64,000 nt of DNA from Longimicrobium sp. (lineage in GTDB: Bacteria > Gemmatimonadota > Gemmatimonadetes > Longimicrobiales > Longimicrobiaceae), in contig DASUYB010000103.1 of the NCBI GenBank assembly GCA_036377595.1, positions 1 to 64,000 on the forward strand, in the 5' to 3' direction. Both the position numbers and the translations under genes were made by a program. A model generated the notes under the pieces. The model was given only the letters and a program-made list of their open reading frames with translations, ran no database searches and had not been told where the DNA came from. Positions 9,227-16,728 of the stretch are shown in pieces. Position 1 is the first letter of the stretch, and every line of letters begins with the position of its first letter.

Positions 9227-9724
9227 ATGATGATCAGACGCGGCCTCTCGTACGCCCTCCTCGCCCTCGCCCTGGCCGGGTGCACGCCGCCGCCGGTGGT
9301 GATCCCGCCGCCGCCCCCGCCGCCCCCGCCCGAGCGGACCGCGGAGGAGATCGCGGCGGAGCGGGCCGCGCGCGCCCGCCAGCTGTGGGAGGAGGGGATC
9401 ACCTTCGGACGGCAGGGGCGATGGTTCCAGGCGGAGCGCTCGTACCGCGAGGGCGCCACGCTGCAGCCGGATTCGTCCAAGTTCCCCATGGCGCAGTCCA
9501 CCGCGCTGCTGCAGATGGGCCGCGACGCCGAGGCCGCCGACGCGCTGCTGGCCGCCATCCGCCTGGAGGAGGGGGGGCAGCCGGTGAACCACGGCGTGCT
9601 GGCGGTGGACTACGAGCGGCTGATCCAGATCCTGGAGCGCGTCGGCCGCCTGGACGAGGCCCGCACCGCCCGCGAGCGCCAGCGCTTCCACCGCATGATG
9701 CGCGACGCCCAGCCGCAGCGCTGA
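9227..9724 (+). CDS. Proline-rich lipoprotein with TPR-like region
   Basis: Predicted lipoprotein of 165 residues. The lipobox LALAGC is followed by a run of prolines (PPPVVIPPPPPPPPP) that could act as a spacer, then two helical repeats (LWEEGITFGRQGRWFQAERSYREGA and following) resembling TPR units. Double ATG at 9227/9230 preceded by GTGGGG. The frame is open to 8804, but only this start gives a signal sequence. Function unknown; such proteins often scaffold envelope complexes. It converges with the reductase gene across hairpin P5. Confidence 0.7.
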   Translation: MMIRRGLSYALLALALAGCTPPPVVIPPPPPPPPPERTAEEIAAERAARARQLWEEGITFGRQGRWFQAERSYREGATLQPDSSKFPMAQSTALLQMGRDAEAADALLAAIRLEEGGQPVNHGVLAVDYERLIQILERVGRLDEARTARERQRFHRMMRDAQPQR

Positions 9725-9732
9725 ACCAGGGC

Positions 9733-9799
9733 CTCACGCGGAGACGCGGAGAACTCAGTGCTGCGATTGGTTCTCCGCGCCTCCGCGTCTCCGCGTGAG
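9733..9799. terminator. Long hairpin P5 between convergent genes
   Basis: Left arm 9733-9753 (CTCACGCGGAGACGCGGAGAA type) pairs with right arm 9771-9799, which carries one extra 8-nt GGCGCGGA phrase. It lies 8 bases past the plus-strand lipoprotein stop and 23 from the minus-strand reductase stop. Confidence 0.65.
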
Positions 9800-9821
9800 A
9801 CTCCGGATCGGTCGCGGCCGA

Positions 9822-10460
9822 TCAGTAGGCCGCGGTCATGCGCCGGCCGACGTTCTTCCCCTGCTCCAGCTCGTCCACCAGCGCGATCGCGAAGTCCTCG
9901 GCGGAGATGCGGCTGTGCCCCTCGGCGTCGGTGAGCAGCTGGTCGCCGCCGGTGCGGTAGCGGCCGGTGCGCTCGCCGGGCTCGATCAGCGCGGCGGGGC
10001 TCAGGTACGTCCAGTCCAGCCCGTCGGCCTCGCTGCGGAACACGCCCAGCGCGTCGCGGGTGGCCAGCGCCGCCGGCTTCCACGCGGCGGGGAACCCGGG
10101 TGTGTCCACCAGCTGCACTCCCGGCGCCACCTCCAGGCTCCCCGCGCCGCCCACCACCAGCAGCCGCTTCACCCCCGCCTGCCGCAGCCCCGCGATCAGC
10201 GCGCGCGCCGATCCCACGTAGACGTCCGTCCCCGTCGTCGCCGACGGGCCCACCGAGCTGATCACCGCGTCGTGCCCGCGCACCGCCCCGGCCACGCTCG
10301 CCGCGTCCGTCGCGTCGCCCCGCACCGCGGCAACGCCCTCGGGCGCGCTCAGCCGCGAGGGATCGCGCGCCACCGCCGTCACCTGGTGCCCGCGCGACAG
10401 CACCTCGCGCACGACGCGCTGCCCGATCATCCCGCCCGCCCCGAAGATCGCGATCTTCAT
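9822..10460 (-). CDS. NmrA-like NAD(P)-binding reductase (YwnB-like)
   Basis: Cytoplasmic protein of 212 residues with an N-terminal Rossmann fingerprint FGAGGMIGQRV, the NAD(P)H-binding NmrA/atypical SDR fold (strands ending VTAVARDPSRL, AVRGDATD, and DAVISSVG). No classical Tyr-Lys SDR pair is evident, as in many NmrA relatives, which act as redox sensors or reductases. Start ATG 10460 is preceded by GGGAGATGGG. It sits 70 bases downstream of an Rrf2 regulator on the same strand with an operator in between; an Rrf2/NmrA-like pairing (ywnA/ywnB) is known in Bacillus. Probably induced when the Rrf2 protein is inactivated. Confidence 0.8.
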   Translation of the reverse strand: MKIAIFGAGGMIGQRVVREVLSRGHQVTAVARDPSRLSAPEGVAAVRGDATDAASVAGAVRGHDAVISSVGPSATTGTDVYVGSARALIAGLRQAGVKRLLVVGGAGSLEVAPGVQLVDTPGFPAAWKPAALATRDALGVFRSEADGLDWTYLSPAALIEPGERTGRYRTGGDQLLTDAEGHSRISAEDFAIALVDELEQGKNVGRRMTAAY

Positions 10461-10489
10461 CGTCCCATCTCCCTTCCGCTCGAGGTTCA

Positions 10490-10516
10490 AGTCTGTATCC
10501 AAATCAGTTACACACT
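10490..10516 (-). promoter_or_regulatory. Palindromic operator A upstream of NmrA-like gene
   Basis: On the minus strand: AGTGTGTA, 11 bases, TACAGACT. Arms are 10509-10516 and 10490-10497. The wider minus-strand block CCCAAGTGTGTAACT is identical to operator B at 10996-11022. It ends 29 bases before the reductase start codon, a plausible repressor site for the Rrf2 protein. Confidence 0.75.
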
Positions 10517-10530
10517 TGGGTACGAAAAAA

Positions 10531-10983
10531 TCAGGCGGACGACGGCGATCCAGCCGGCCGGCGGTCGCGCTGCCGCACGTCGGCCAGCATGTCGGCCACG
10601 GTGCGGCGCGCGAGCTCGGCCTCGAGCGCGCGGGTGGCGGCGTCCATGGTGCCGCGCAGCGACGCCTGGATGTTGCGCCCCACCGGGCACGCCGGGTTCG
10701 GATCCTCGCGGTGCAGCGCGAACAGCTCGCCCTCGTCCACCGCGCGGTACACGTCCAGCAGCGTGATCTCCGACGCCGGCCGGGCCAGCAGCGCGCCGCC
10801 GCCGGTGCCGAGCTGCGCGCGCGTAAGTCCCGCCCGCGTCAGCATCTGCAGCAGGCGCCGCACGACCGCCGGGTTGGTGTTCACGCTTCCCGCGATGTAC
10901 TCCGACGTCACCGGCTCGCCCCCGCCGTTCTCGATCAGCGTGAGGATGTGCACGGCCACGGCGAAGCGGCTGCTCATCGTCAT
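10531..10983 (-). CDS. Rrf2-family transcriptional regulator
   Basis: Winged-helix regulator of 150 residues: N-terminal RFAVAVHILTLIENGG, recognition region around NPAVVRRLLQMLTRAGL, and the glycine-rich wing QLGTGGGALLARP. Only one Cys is present (PACPVG), so it does not match the three-Cys Fe-S ligand set of IscR/NsrR; it fits the YwnA/CymR-like branch that may sense thiols or electrophiles through a single Cys. Operator B begins 13 bases upstream of its start, implying autorepression, and operator A lies before the downstream NmrA-like gene. Confidence 0.87.
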   Translation of the reverse strand: MTMSSRFAVAVHILTLIENGGGEPVTSEYIAGSVNTNPAVVRRLLQMLTRAGLTRAQLGTGGGALLARPASEITLLDVYRAVDEGELFALHREDPNPACPVGRNIQASLRGTMDAATRALEAELARRTVADMLADVRQRDRRPAGSPSSA

Positions 10984-10995
10984 CGTCCGCTCCCA

Positions 10996-11022
10996 AGTGT
11001 GTAACTACGATAGATACACACT
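10996..11022. promoter_or_regulatory. Palindromic operator B upstream of Rrf2 gene
   Basis: Perfect inverted repeat AGTGTGTA (10996-11003), 11 bases, TACACACT (11015-11022). Same arm sequence and same spacing as operator A, with one arm base differing there. It lies 13 bases upstream of the Rrf2 start codon, so it probably overlaps the promoter or early leader. Confidence 0.8.
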
Positions 11023-11090
11023 ACCGTGCGCGCAAGCCCCTCGTGATTGTCATTCCGGTTGTCGCAATTCATTGTGCATTCCAATCGGAT

Positions 11091-11271
11091 GTCATTCCGA
11101 GCGGCGCCGCTGCTCCGAATCTTCAATCGCGTCGATGCCAGGCGGCGCCCGAGGAATCTGTGGCAGGCGTCCGAGCGACAGGCGGCCTGTGGCTCGGGAG
11201 CCGGCCACAGATTCCTCAGGCGCCATGGCTTCGGCCTGGAGGACAGGGTGGCGCGGCGCCTTCGGAATGAC
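11091..11271 (-). repeat. Four-armed repeat, ATTCC type, copy B
   Basis: Complete copy in reverse orientation relative to A and C, bounded by GTCATTCCGAG (11091) and CTTCGGAATGAC (to 11271), with inner GAGGAATCTGTGGC and GCCACAGATTCCTC. A further partial end (GGCGCCGCCGGAATGAC) follows at about 11313-11329. Together with operator B it accounts for most of the 365 bases between the Rrf2 and GNAT genes. Confidence 0.72.
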
Positions 11272-11348
11272 ATTCCTGGTCCAGCATTGGCGCCGTAACG
11301 AGTTCAGCGCAGCGGCGCCGCCGGAATGACATCTCTTGATCACGGTCG

Positions 11349-11861
11349 ATGAGCCCGATTCCCATGCCTGCGATCAGACGCCTTCGTGCCGACGAGTGGC
11401 GCGCGTACCGCGACCTGCGGCTGCGCGCGCTGGGCGACTCGCCGGACGCGTTCGCCAGCGTGCTGGAGACGCAGCGGGTGAGGCCCGACTCCGACTGGCA
11501 GGATCGCCTCGCCGCCGGCGCCGCGTCGCCGGCGCAGCTGCCGCTGGTAGCGGAGGAGGGGGATGCGCTCGTCGGGCTGGTGTGGGGCGTGATCGATCCT
11601 CCGAACACCGGGACCGCGCACGTCATCCAGATGTGGGTGGCGCCGGAGGCCCGGGGCCGCGGCGTCGGCGCCATGCTGCTCGACGCGGTGGTCGCTTGGG
11701 CGCGGGACGCAGGCGCGCGCGGCGTGATGCTGGACGTGACCTGTGGAGATTCGCCCGCGCGCCGCCTGTACGAGCGCGCCGGCTTCGTCCCCGCGGGCGA
11801 CCCGGAGCCGCTCCGGGCCGGCTCCGATCTGCTCGCCCAGCCGATGCGGCTGGAGCTGTGA
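11349..11861 (+). CDS. GNAT-family N-acetyltransferase
   Basis: Acetyl-CoA-dependent acyltransferase of 170 residues with one GNAT domain: N-terminal RRLRADEWRAYRDLRL, the acetyl-CoA pyrophosphate loop in QMWVAPEARGRGVGAMLLDAVV (R-x-x-G-x-G/A), and C-terminal LYERAGFVPAGD. The substrate (small molecule or protein N-terminus) cannot be deduced. ATG 11364 is an alternative start. It is a single gene, followed by the rearranged interval holding a decayed HAD-gene end. Confidence 0.85.
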   Translation: MSPIPMPAIRRLRADEWRAYRDLRLRALGDSPDAFASVLETQRVRPDSDWQDRLAAGAASPAQLPLVAEEGDALVGLVWGVIDPPNTGTAHVIQMWVAPEARGRGVGAMLLDAVVAWARDAGARGVMLDVTCGDSPARRLYERAGFVPAGDPEPLRAGSDLLAQPMRLEL

Positions 11862-11940
11862 CAGTCCATGCACTCCCGCGCCGGAAGGTCACGAACGAGG
11901 AGGCGACGGACTCGGTGCTCGATTGCTTCCCCGATCGATA

Positions 11941-11958
11941 GTTAAGCCGACACTTAAG
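11941..11958. promoter_or_regulatory. GTTAAG-N6-CTTAAG palindrome, copy 1
   Basis: Inverted repeat with arms GTTAAG and CTTAAG and spacer CCGACA. It is repeated at 12472-12489, each time 40-50 bases beyond a HAD-gene stop codon, so it is part of a duplicated segment. It resembles operator palindromes of ArsR-type repressors, but no such regulator is in the window. Confidence 0.4.
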
Positions 11959-12000
11959 TATCACTTCTCTGCGGAGATAACACCGATCTCCGTCCTGCGT

Positions 12001-12090
12001 CTACGCCACGCCCGCGTCGCCGATCGACCGCGGCAGGTCGAGCTCGTCCAGCTCGCCGGTGCAGTCGATCGTGAGTCCACGTGGCGTAGT
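12001..12090 (-). pseudogene. Decayed duplicate of HAD-gene 3' end
   Basis: On the minus strand a reading of TIDCTGELDELDLPRSIGDA followed by GVA and a stop aligns with the C-terminus of the HAD protein at 12536-13228 (TIERIGELADYDLPRLIGDA, AVGVA). The similarity continues beyond the stop into the GTTAAG palindrome and breaks at about 12090 after a one-base deletion. No upstream coding part is left. This is a partial duplication that is now non-functional. Confidence 0.7.
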
Positions 12091-12137
12091 CAGCGTTCGT
12101 CGGCGACCTCTACTCCCGCGCGGCAAGACGCTCTGTA

Positions 12138-12385
12138 AACTGCGTCATCGGGGGTCCGTCGCGGGCGAGCCATCGGCGCGTGACCCTGGCCGAGTGAGCA
12201 GCCGGCCCGACGGAGCCGAGGATGCAACGACGCACGGGGTTCCCCGCGGGGCCAGGACGTTGGAGTAGAGGGTGGGCCGGGCAGGCGATCGACATGCCGA
12301 AATTTCGGCCCGGATCGCGTCCACGCCGGGCCGGCGGATACGCACGTGCGCCCGATTCGCACGATTGCCCCCCGATGACGCAGTT
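12138..12385. repeat. 248-bp segment with 17-bp terminal inverted repeats
   Basis: AACTGCGTCATCGGGGG at 12138-12154 is the exact reverse complement of 12369-12385. The inside encodes nothing recognisable. No clear target-site duplication is seen, so a MITE-like element is possible but unproven. Confidence 0.45.
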
Positions 12386-12471
12386 ACCGATCTCGCTCCC
12401 GCGCCCCAGCGTGGGTTGCGGCAACGGGCGGGGGTGCGACACGAGGTTCCATCCCACGTCGGCAGTCGATA

Positions 12472-12489
12472 GTTAAGCACTTACTTAAG
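12472..12489. promoter_or_regulatory. GTTAAG-N6-CTTAAG palindrome, copy 2
   Basis: Arms GTTAAG and CTTAAG around CACTTA; 47 bases past the stop of the intact HAD gene. Partner of the palindrome at 11941. The inner bases also make TTAAG-N6-CTTAA symmetric on the other strand. Confidence 0.4.
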
Positions 12490-12535
12490 TATTGCCTGCG
12501 TATCTGCGGGGATGACGCCGATCCTCCGTCCGCCT

Positions 12536-13228
12536 CTACGCGACGCCCACCGCTGCGTCGCCGATCAGGCGCGGGAGGTCGTAGTCGGCCAGCTCGCCGA
12601 TGCGCTCGATGGTGACGTCCGCGGGGGCGTAGCGGGCACAGAGCTCGGGGTCGAGCGCGTAGTGGCCCTGGCGCGGGAAGACGGTGGTCAGGCGGCCTCC
12701 CCACGCCGACCGCATCGCGTCGAGGATGCGCAGCTTGTCGTCGACCATCACGTAGTGGCGCGCGGGAAAGCGGGCTTCCACGTCGTCCATCATCTCCTCC
12801 TTGTGGATGTAGATGAGGACGTTTCCCTCCACCGCGTCCCACAGCCCGCTGCGCTCCACCTTGCGCGGCTGGAACACCACGTCGCCGTCCGACAGGATCG
12901 CCACCGGGCCCCATGCCTTGCACCGGTCGATCACGTCCAGTGAGCCGGGATACAGCCGGTTGGCGAACGGATAGTTGACCAGGTACGTCGACACGGCCAG
13001 CAGGTTGGGGTCGCGCGGGTGCTCCACGCGGAAGCGCTGCAGCGCGCCCAGGTAGTCGGCGTAGCCCAGCTCGGCGCGCAGCTCCTCGAACGTCTCCCAG
13101 TACCACTGCGCGCGCTCCGCGCCGAACGCGCCGGTCAGGTGGCGCTTGAGGTCGGCGGTCACGCGGTCGTTGTCGAGCAGCGTGTTGTCCACGTCGAACA
13201 GGAACACCACGTCGTGGCGCAGGCTCAT
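12536..13228 (-). CDS. HAD-superfamily hydrolase
   Basis: Cytoplasmic HAD-type phosphohydrolase of 230 residues. Motif I is FLFDVDNTLLDND (nucleophile Asp and general acid Asp), motif II is VAILSDGD, motif III is probably a Lys of the FQPRKVERSG stretch, and motif IV is MVDDK. The cap between motifs I and II is helical (C1 type). The start ATG 13228 is preceded by GGGGAGA; the frame runs further upstream without family similarity. The 3' end has been duplicated upstream in the map (12001-12090). Substrate unknown. Confidence 0.87.
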   Translation of the reverse strand: MSLRHDVVFLFDVDNTLLDNDRVTADLKRHLTGAFGAERAQWYWETFEELRAELGYADYLGALQRFRVEHPRDPNLLAVSTYLVNYPFANRLYPGSLDVIDRCKAWGPVAILSDGDVVFQPRKVERSGLWDAVEGNVLIYIHKEEMMDDVEARFPARHYVMVDDKLRILDAMRSAWGGRLTTVFPRQGHYALDPELCARYAPADVTIERIGELADYDLPRLIGDAAVGVA

Positions 13229-13409
13229 CGTCGTCTCCCCGGTGCAGGCGTCCGCCGGACGATACGACGCGCGCCCCTGCCGGGCCAGACGCGGGTGACT
13301 CTCCGCTCCGGGTCCACGATCCGCGTTCCGCGTGCGTCCGTGCCCCACTAGCTTGCAAGATCGGACGTTGCTTCGCGGGCGCCGGACCTGAATGCGGAGG
13401 GATGAGCGT

Positions 13410-13949
13410 ATGGAGGAGGAAAAGCCGACCGACGCGACGCTCCTTACCTTCATCCAGATGGAATGGGCCGATCTCCACCACTCCCGCGTGCAGGAATGGA
13501 CCGCTCTCGGGGTCGTCGCGGGGGTGCACGTGGTGCTCATCCAGGCTGTCTCGTTCCTGGTCGAGAAGCACTTCGCCGCCCCTCACGTCACCGTTCTCGC
13601 GGCCAGCGCAGTCGCAGCCTCCTTCGCGGTGTTCGGGATCCTGATCACGCTGCGGCATCGCCACCTGATGAACGTGAAGCTCCACTGGATCTCCCAGGCC
13701 GAGGAGAGGCTCGGCCTCGTCCGGAACGAGCAGAACGACGCGGGGATCATTTCCACCAACGAGTTGAATGAGCCCGGCCGCGGGAGGAAGAAGCGGCGCC
13801 CCGGCAAACCCGTCGCCTGGAAGGGCCTCGCCTGGCCCAGGCCTTTTTCGACCGGCGGCCTGCTGATCGGCTTCTACGTCCTCCTGATCGTGGTGGACCT
13901 CCTCGTGGTGGTGACGATATGGCTGGCGCGAGGGCGCCTGCCTGCCTGA
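13410..13949 (+). CDS. Membrane protein of unknown function
   Basis: 179 residues, not recognised. An N-terminal amphipathic stretch (EWADLHHSRVQEW) is followed by two hydrophobic segments (about 30-50 and 60-82), a long charged cytoplasmic-type loop rich in Lys/Arg, and a final transmembrane segment (GLLIGFYVLLIVVDLLVVVTIW). GGAGG 12 bases upstream favours ATG 13410 over 13392. It is the first of three consecutive plus-strand genes for small membrane proteins, so a shared envelope function is conceivable. Confidence 0.65.
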   Translation: MEEEKPTDATLLTFIQMEWADLHHSRVQEWTALGVVAGVHVVLIQAVSFLVEKHFAAPHVTVLAASAVAASFAVFGILITLRHRHLMNVKLHWISQAEERLGLVRNEQNDAGIISTNELNEPGRGRKKRRPGKPVAWKGLAWPRPFSTGGLLIGFYVLLIVVDLLVVVTIWLARGRLPA

Positions 13950-13998
13950 CGCGCACCCTCTAGCGTCGTTACGGGATTCCGCGCATCCGAAATCGTCG

Positions 13999-14391
13999 AT
14001 GAAGCACCGGTACGTCCAGCCGCTCACCGGAGCAGGGGTGGCCGCCGGGGCCGCTGTCCTGTCGGCCTTCTTCTTCGTCGCGTTCCTTGCGCCGGGATGG
14101 CCGCGCACGGCGTGGGAATGGGCGATCTCCGCCGCGCTGGGCCTGCCGCTGCTGGTGCTGGCGGAGATGATCCTGGCGGTCTGCTTCTCGATGGGCCCGC
14201 CGCGCTTCCGCCTCGTCCGCCGCCTGACGCCGTCGGGGATGCAGGTGTTCCGCTACCGCGCCGGCTCGCGCACCGCGCAGGCGGTCGTGGTGGCCGTGCG
14301 CATCCTCGCCGCCGCGGCACTGTTCGGCGCCGCGATCTGGGCGCTCGTCGCCTTCCTGCACCTCCCCGCCGTCCGCGCGCAGTTCCGCTGA
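13999..14391 (+). CDS. Small three-TM membrane protein
   Basis: 130 residues, not recognised. Three strongly hydrophobic segments (about 9-31, 40-64, 94-122) separated by an Arg-rich loop (PPRFRLVRRLTPSGMQVFRYRAG). Lies 49 bases after the preceding membrane-protein gene and 62 bases before the next, so the three may be co-transcribed. No motif suggests a function. Confidence 0.6.
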   Translation: MKHRYVQPLTGAGVAAGAAVLSAFFFVAFLAPGWPRTAWEWAISAALGLPLLVLAEMILAVCFSMGPPRFRLVRRLTPSGMQVFRYRAGSRTAQAVVVAVRILAAAALFGAAIWALVAFLHLPAVRAQFR

Positions 14392-14453
14392 CGCGACCCC
14401 GTTCCCGCCGGAGTCGTCTTCGCGCTCGTCCACATCCCACCCGGAACACGGCC

Positions 14454-15179
14454 ATGGGCAAAGCGAAAGTGTTGTGGGAGGTCACCCCCGCTCCCCATTA
14501 CCAGCCCGCCATCCTGCCGCCGGAGGTCGGCGAGAAGATCGGGTCGCAGCTCGGCCGCCCCGCGCCACGGACCGCGGACGCGGTGTGCGACCTGCGCGGC
14601 GAGCGCTGGGTGGTGCGCGCAGGGAAGAAGAGCTTCCGGGTGGTGCGCGGAGACGACGGCCCGATCGTCTTCGGCGACCGGCCACGCCACTACGCGTCGA
14701 GCCGGCTCCCCACGCTGCGGCGGCCGCAGCCTCAGCCCCCGGAGCGGGAGATCCTGCTGTCGCTGTATCCGGAGGTGTGCTCCGGCTGGCGGATGCTGAC
14801 GGACGTGCGCTTCAAGCTCCTTGCGCTCGTGCCGGCCGTCTCGATCATCGCCTGGGTGCAGCTGCTCAAGGAGACCGCGCTGAACGAACCGCCGGGTACA
14901 TGGGCGGGGGTGGCGCTGTCGCTGGCGGGCCTGGCCGTCACCGTCCTCCTCAGGATGTACGATCTCCGCAACGACCAGCTGTACGACGACCTGATCAGTC
15001 GCGGACGGAAGATCGAGGAGGAGCTGGGGGTGGATACCGCGCTTTTCCGCGGGCGCCCGCGAGGCGTAGGCACCCGCGTCGTCCACTCGTTCGCGCTCAC
15101 CGGGATCTACGGCGTGGCGATGCTCGGCTGGGTGGGGATGGCGCTGTGGTTCACCGCCGGGCTGCTTGGCTTCCGCTGA
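14454..15179 (+). CDS. Membrane protein of unknown function
   Basis: 241 residues. A soluble N-terminal half (about 1-110, with WEVTPAPHYQPAILPPEVG and a basic beta-rich segment GKKSFRVVRGDDGP) precedes three hydrophobic segments (about 120-140, 150-170, 210-235). Not recognised. ATG 14454 is chosen; the frame is open upstream but overlaps the previous gene. Follows two other small membrane-protein genes on the same strand. Confidence 0.6.
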   Translation: MGKAKVLWEVTPAPHYQPAILPPEVGEKIGSQLGRPAPRTADAVCDLRGERWVVRAGKKSFRVVRGDDGPIVFGDRPRHYASSRLPTLRRPQPQPPEREILLSLYPEVCSGWRMLTDVRFKLLALVPAVSIIAWVQLLKETALNEPPGTWAGVALSLAGLAVTVLLRMYDLRNDQLYDDLISRGRKIEEELGVDTALFRGRPRGVGTRVVHSFALTGIYGVAMLGWVGMALWFTAGLLGFR

Positions 15180-15259
15180 CCATCGGCTGCCCGCGCCGTT
15201 CATCATCTGTTCATCCTGCGGAGCTTGCTGCGGACGGCGCGGCGGCCAGTTTCTCAGGC

Positions 15260-15574
15260 GTGATCCTCCTTCCCCACTTCACCCGCTCCCTCCTTCTCCG
15301 CTCGCTGCTGGCGTGGGCGTTCATGCGCGTGCTGGCGATGTTCGTCGCGGCTGCCCTGCCCGGCGCAGCCGACGCGAATCCGCTGCGGCTGGTGCCGTGG
15401 GCGATGCTGGCGGTGGTGGCGACCACCGGATGCGTCGTCCGGCTCTCGGCGCGGCAGCGGAACGAGGAGCGCTTCCTCCTCTCGCTCGGATACGGCCGCG
15501 CGCGGCTGATCGCGACGGCGGTGTTTCTGCCGCTGCTGGTGGAGATGGCCATCGCCGTGGCGATGCGGCGGTGA
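15260..15574 (+). CDS. Small membrane subunit preceding ABC ATPase
   Basis: 104 residues beginning at GTG 15260 (no ATG fits) with three hydrophobic segments: SLLLRSLLAWAFMRVLAMFV, LVPWAMLAVVATTGCVV and LIATAVFLPLLVEMAIAVAM. Between the last two lies the charged stretch RQRNEERFLLSLGYGR. Its TGA overlaps the GTG of the ABC ATPase by four bases (GTGA), so the two are translationally coupled and probably form one complex. It is far too short for a normal ABC permease. Function not recognised. Confidence 0.6.
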   Translation: MILLPHFTRSLLLRSLLAWAFMRVLAMFVAAALPGAADANPLRLVPWAMLAVVATTGCVVRLSARQRNEERFLLSLGYGRARLIATAVFLPLLVEMAIAVAMRR

Positions 15575-16299
15575 GCGCCGTGCTGCGGGTGGACTCGGTG
15601 GGGGTGAGCTTCGGGCGCCGCCGCGTGCTGGCCGGCGCGTACTTCCAGGCGCGCGCGGGCGCGGTGACGGCGCTGGTCGGGCGCAACGGCGCGGGAAAGT
15701 CGACGCTGCTGAAGATCGCGGCGGGATGGCTGCGGCCGGACCACGGCCTGGTGGAGTTCCGCGGCCGCCGCTCCCCGGCCCCGCGGCCGGCCCGGCTGGC
15801 GCGCGACGGGCTCTTCATCCTTCCGGTGGACGGCTCCGTGCTCTCGCCCGCGTTCACGCTGGCGCAGCACCTCGACGCGCTGGAGAGGCGCTTCGGCGCG
15901 GGCGACCGCGCCGCCGTGCTGGAGCGATTGGGGATCGTCCACGTGGCCGGCGTGGCGAGCCGGAGGCTCTCGGGCGGCGAGCGGCGGCTGGCGGAGCTGG
16001 CGCTGGCGGTGCTGCGGCGCCCCGTCTGCCTGCTGGCGGACGAGCCCTTCCGTGGCATCGTGCCGCATCACGCCGAGCGGGTGCTGGCCACGCTGCGGGA
16101 GATGGCGCGCGGCGGGTGTGCCGTCGTGGTCACCGGCCACGAGATGGGCTGGGTGCTCGAGGCCGCCGACGAGGTCACCTGGGTGCGCGACGGAAGCACG
16201 CAGCCGCTCGGTACCCGCGACGAGGCCCTCGCCCACTGGCGCTTTCGCCGCGAATACCTGGGTGCCGCTGGACTCCGGGATCGACCGGGCCGCGCGTAG
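15571..16299 (+). CDS. ABC transporter ATP-binding protein
   Basis: Nucleotide-binding subunit of 242 residues: Walker A GRNGAGKST, signature LSGGERR, Walker B CLLADEP, and H-loop His in VTGHEMG. Q-loop Gln is not obvious (FILPVDGSVLSPAFTL occupies that region), as happens in some divergent NBDs. Coupled by a 4-base GTGA overlap to the 104-residue membrane protein upstream; no full-length permease follows. A minimal export or regulatory ABC module is the best description; substrate unknown. Confidence 0.85.
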   Translation: MSAVLRVDSVGVSFGRRRVLAGAYFQARAGAVTALVGRNGAGKSTLLKIAAGWLRPDHGLVEFRGRRSPAPRPARLARDGLFILPVDGSVLSPAFTLAQHLDALERRFGAGDRAAVLERLGIVHVAGVASRRLSGGERRLAELALAVLRRPVCLLADEPFRGIVPHHAERVLATLREMARGGCAVVVTGHEMGWVLEAADEVTWVRDGSTQPLGTRDEALAHWRFRREYLGAAGLRDRPGRA

Positions 16300-16375
16300 C
16301 CGCTGGCGATGGCCGGTGTCTCATCCCGAATTCCCGGATCAACTGTGCATTGGAGGAAGGGATAGGAATAGGAAT

Positions 16376-16556
16376 GTCATTCCGAAGGCGCTGCGCCGCC
16401 CCGTCCTCCATGACAAACCCGTGGCGCCTGAGGAATCTGTGGCCGGCTCCCGAGCCACAGGCCGCCTGTCGCTCGGAGGCATGCCACAGATTCCTCGGGC
16501 GCCGCCCGGCATCAGCGCGATCGAAGATTCGGAGCAGCGGCGCCGCTCGGAATGAC
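16376..16556 (+). repeat. Four-armed repeat, ATTCC type, copy C
   Basis: Best-preserved copy: opens GTCATTCCGAAGG, inner GAGGAATCTGTGGCC and GCCACAGATTCCTC, closes CTCGGAATGAC. Almost co-linear with copy A and the reverse complement of copy B. Confidence 0.75.
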
Positions 16557-16651
16557 ATCCCGATCGGAATGCACGATGAATTGCGGCAGCCGTTATGATA
16601 CCAAGCGCAGGCGACGTATTGGTGAGTCCAACCGACTCGCGTGCTGGTGCC

Positions 16652-16727
16652 GGCTATAGATTCTTCGGCCTGCAAGCTCTTGCGCAGACGCTGATTACGG
16701 TCTGTCCGGCCTCAGCCTCAGGATGAC
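16652..16727 (-). repeat. Half-copy R6 of the ATCCT-type repeat
   Basis: On the minus strand it reads GTCATCCTGAGG ... GTAATCAGCGTC ... TGCAGGCCGAAGAATCTATA. It is closely related to the half-copies at 22274-22340 and 48489-48570. Confidence 0.6.
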
Positions 16728-16728
16728 G

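Larger units (their letters stand above)
11862..12535. other. Rearranged gene-free interval
   Basis: No intact gene. It contains two copies of a GTTAAG-N6-CTTAAG palindrome (11941 and 12472), a decayed duplicate of the end of the neighbouring HAD gene (12001-12090), and a 248-bp segment bounded by 17-bp inverted repeats (12138-12385). See the separate entries. Confidence 0.6.
16300..16728. other. Gene-free interval filled by repeats
   Basis: Holds the complete ATTCC-type repeat copy C (16376-16556) and the reverse half-copy R6 (16652-16727) of the ATCCT type. Nothing else recognisable. Confidence 0.6.

Noticed and set aside
12138-12385. Intact insertion sequence
   Set aside because: Inverted ends exist, but there is no transposase frame and no clear target duplication.
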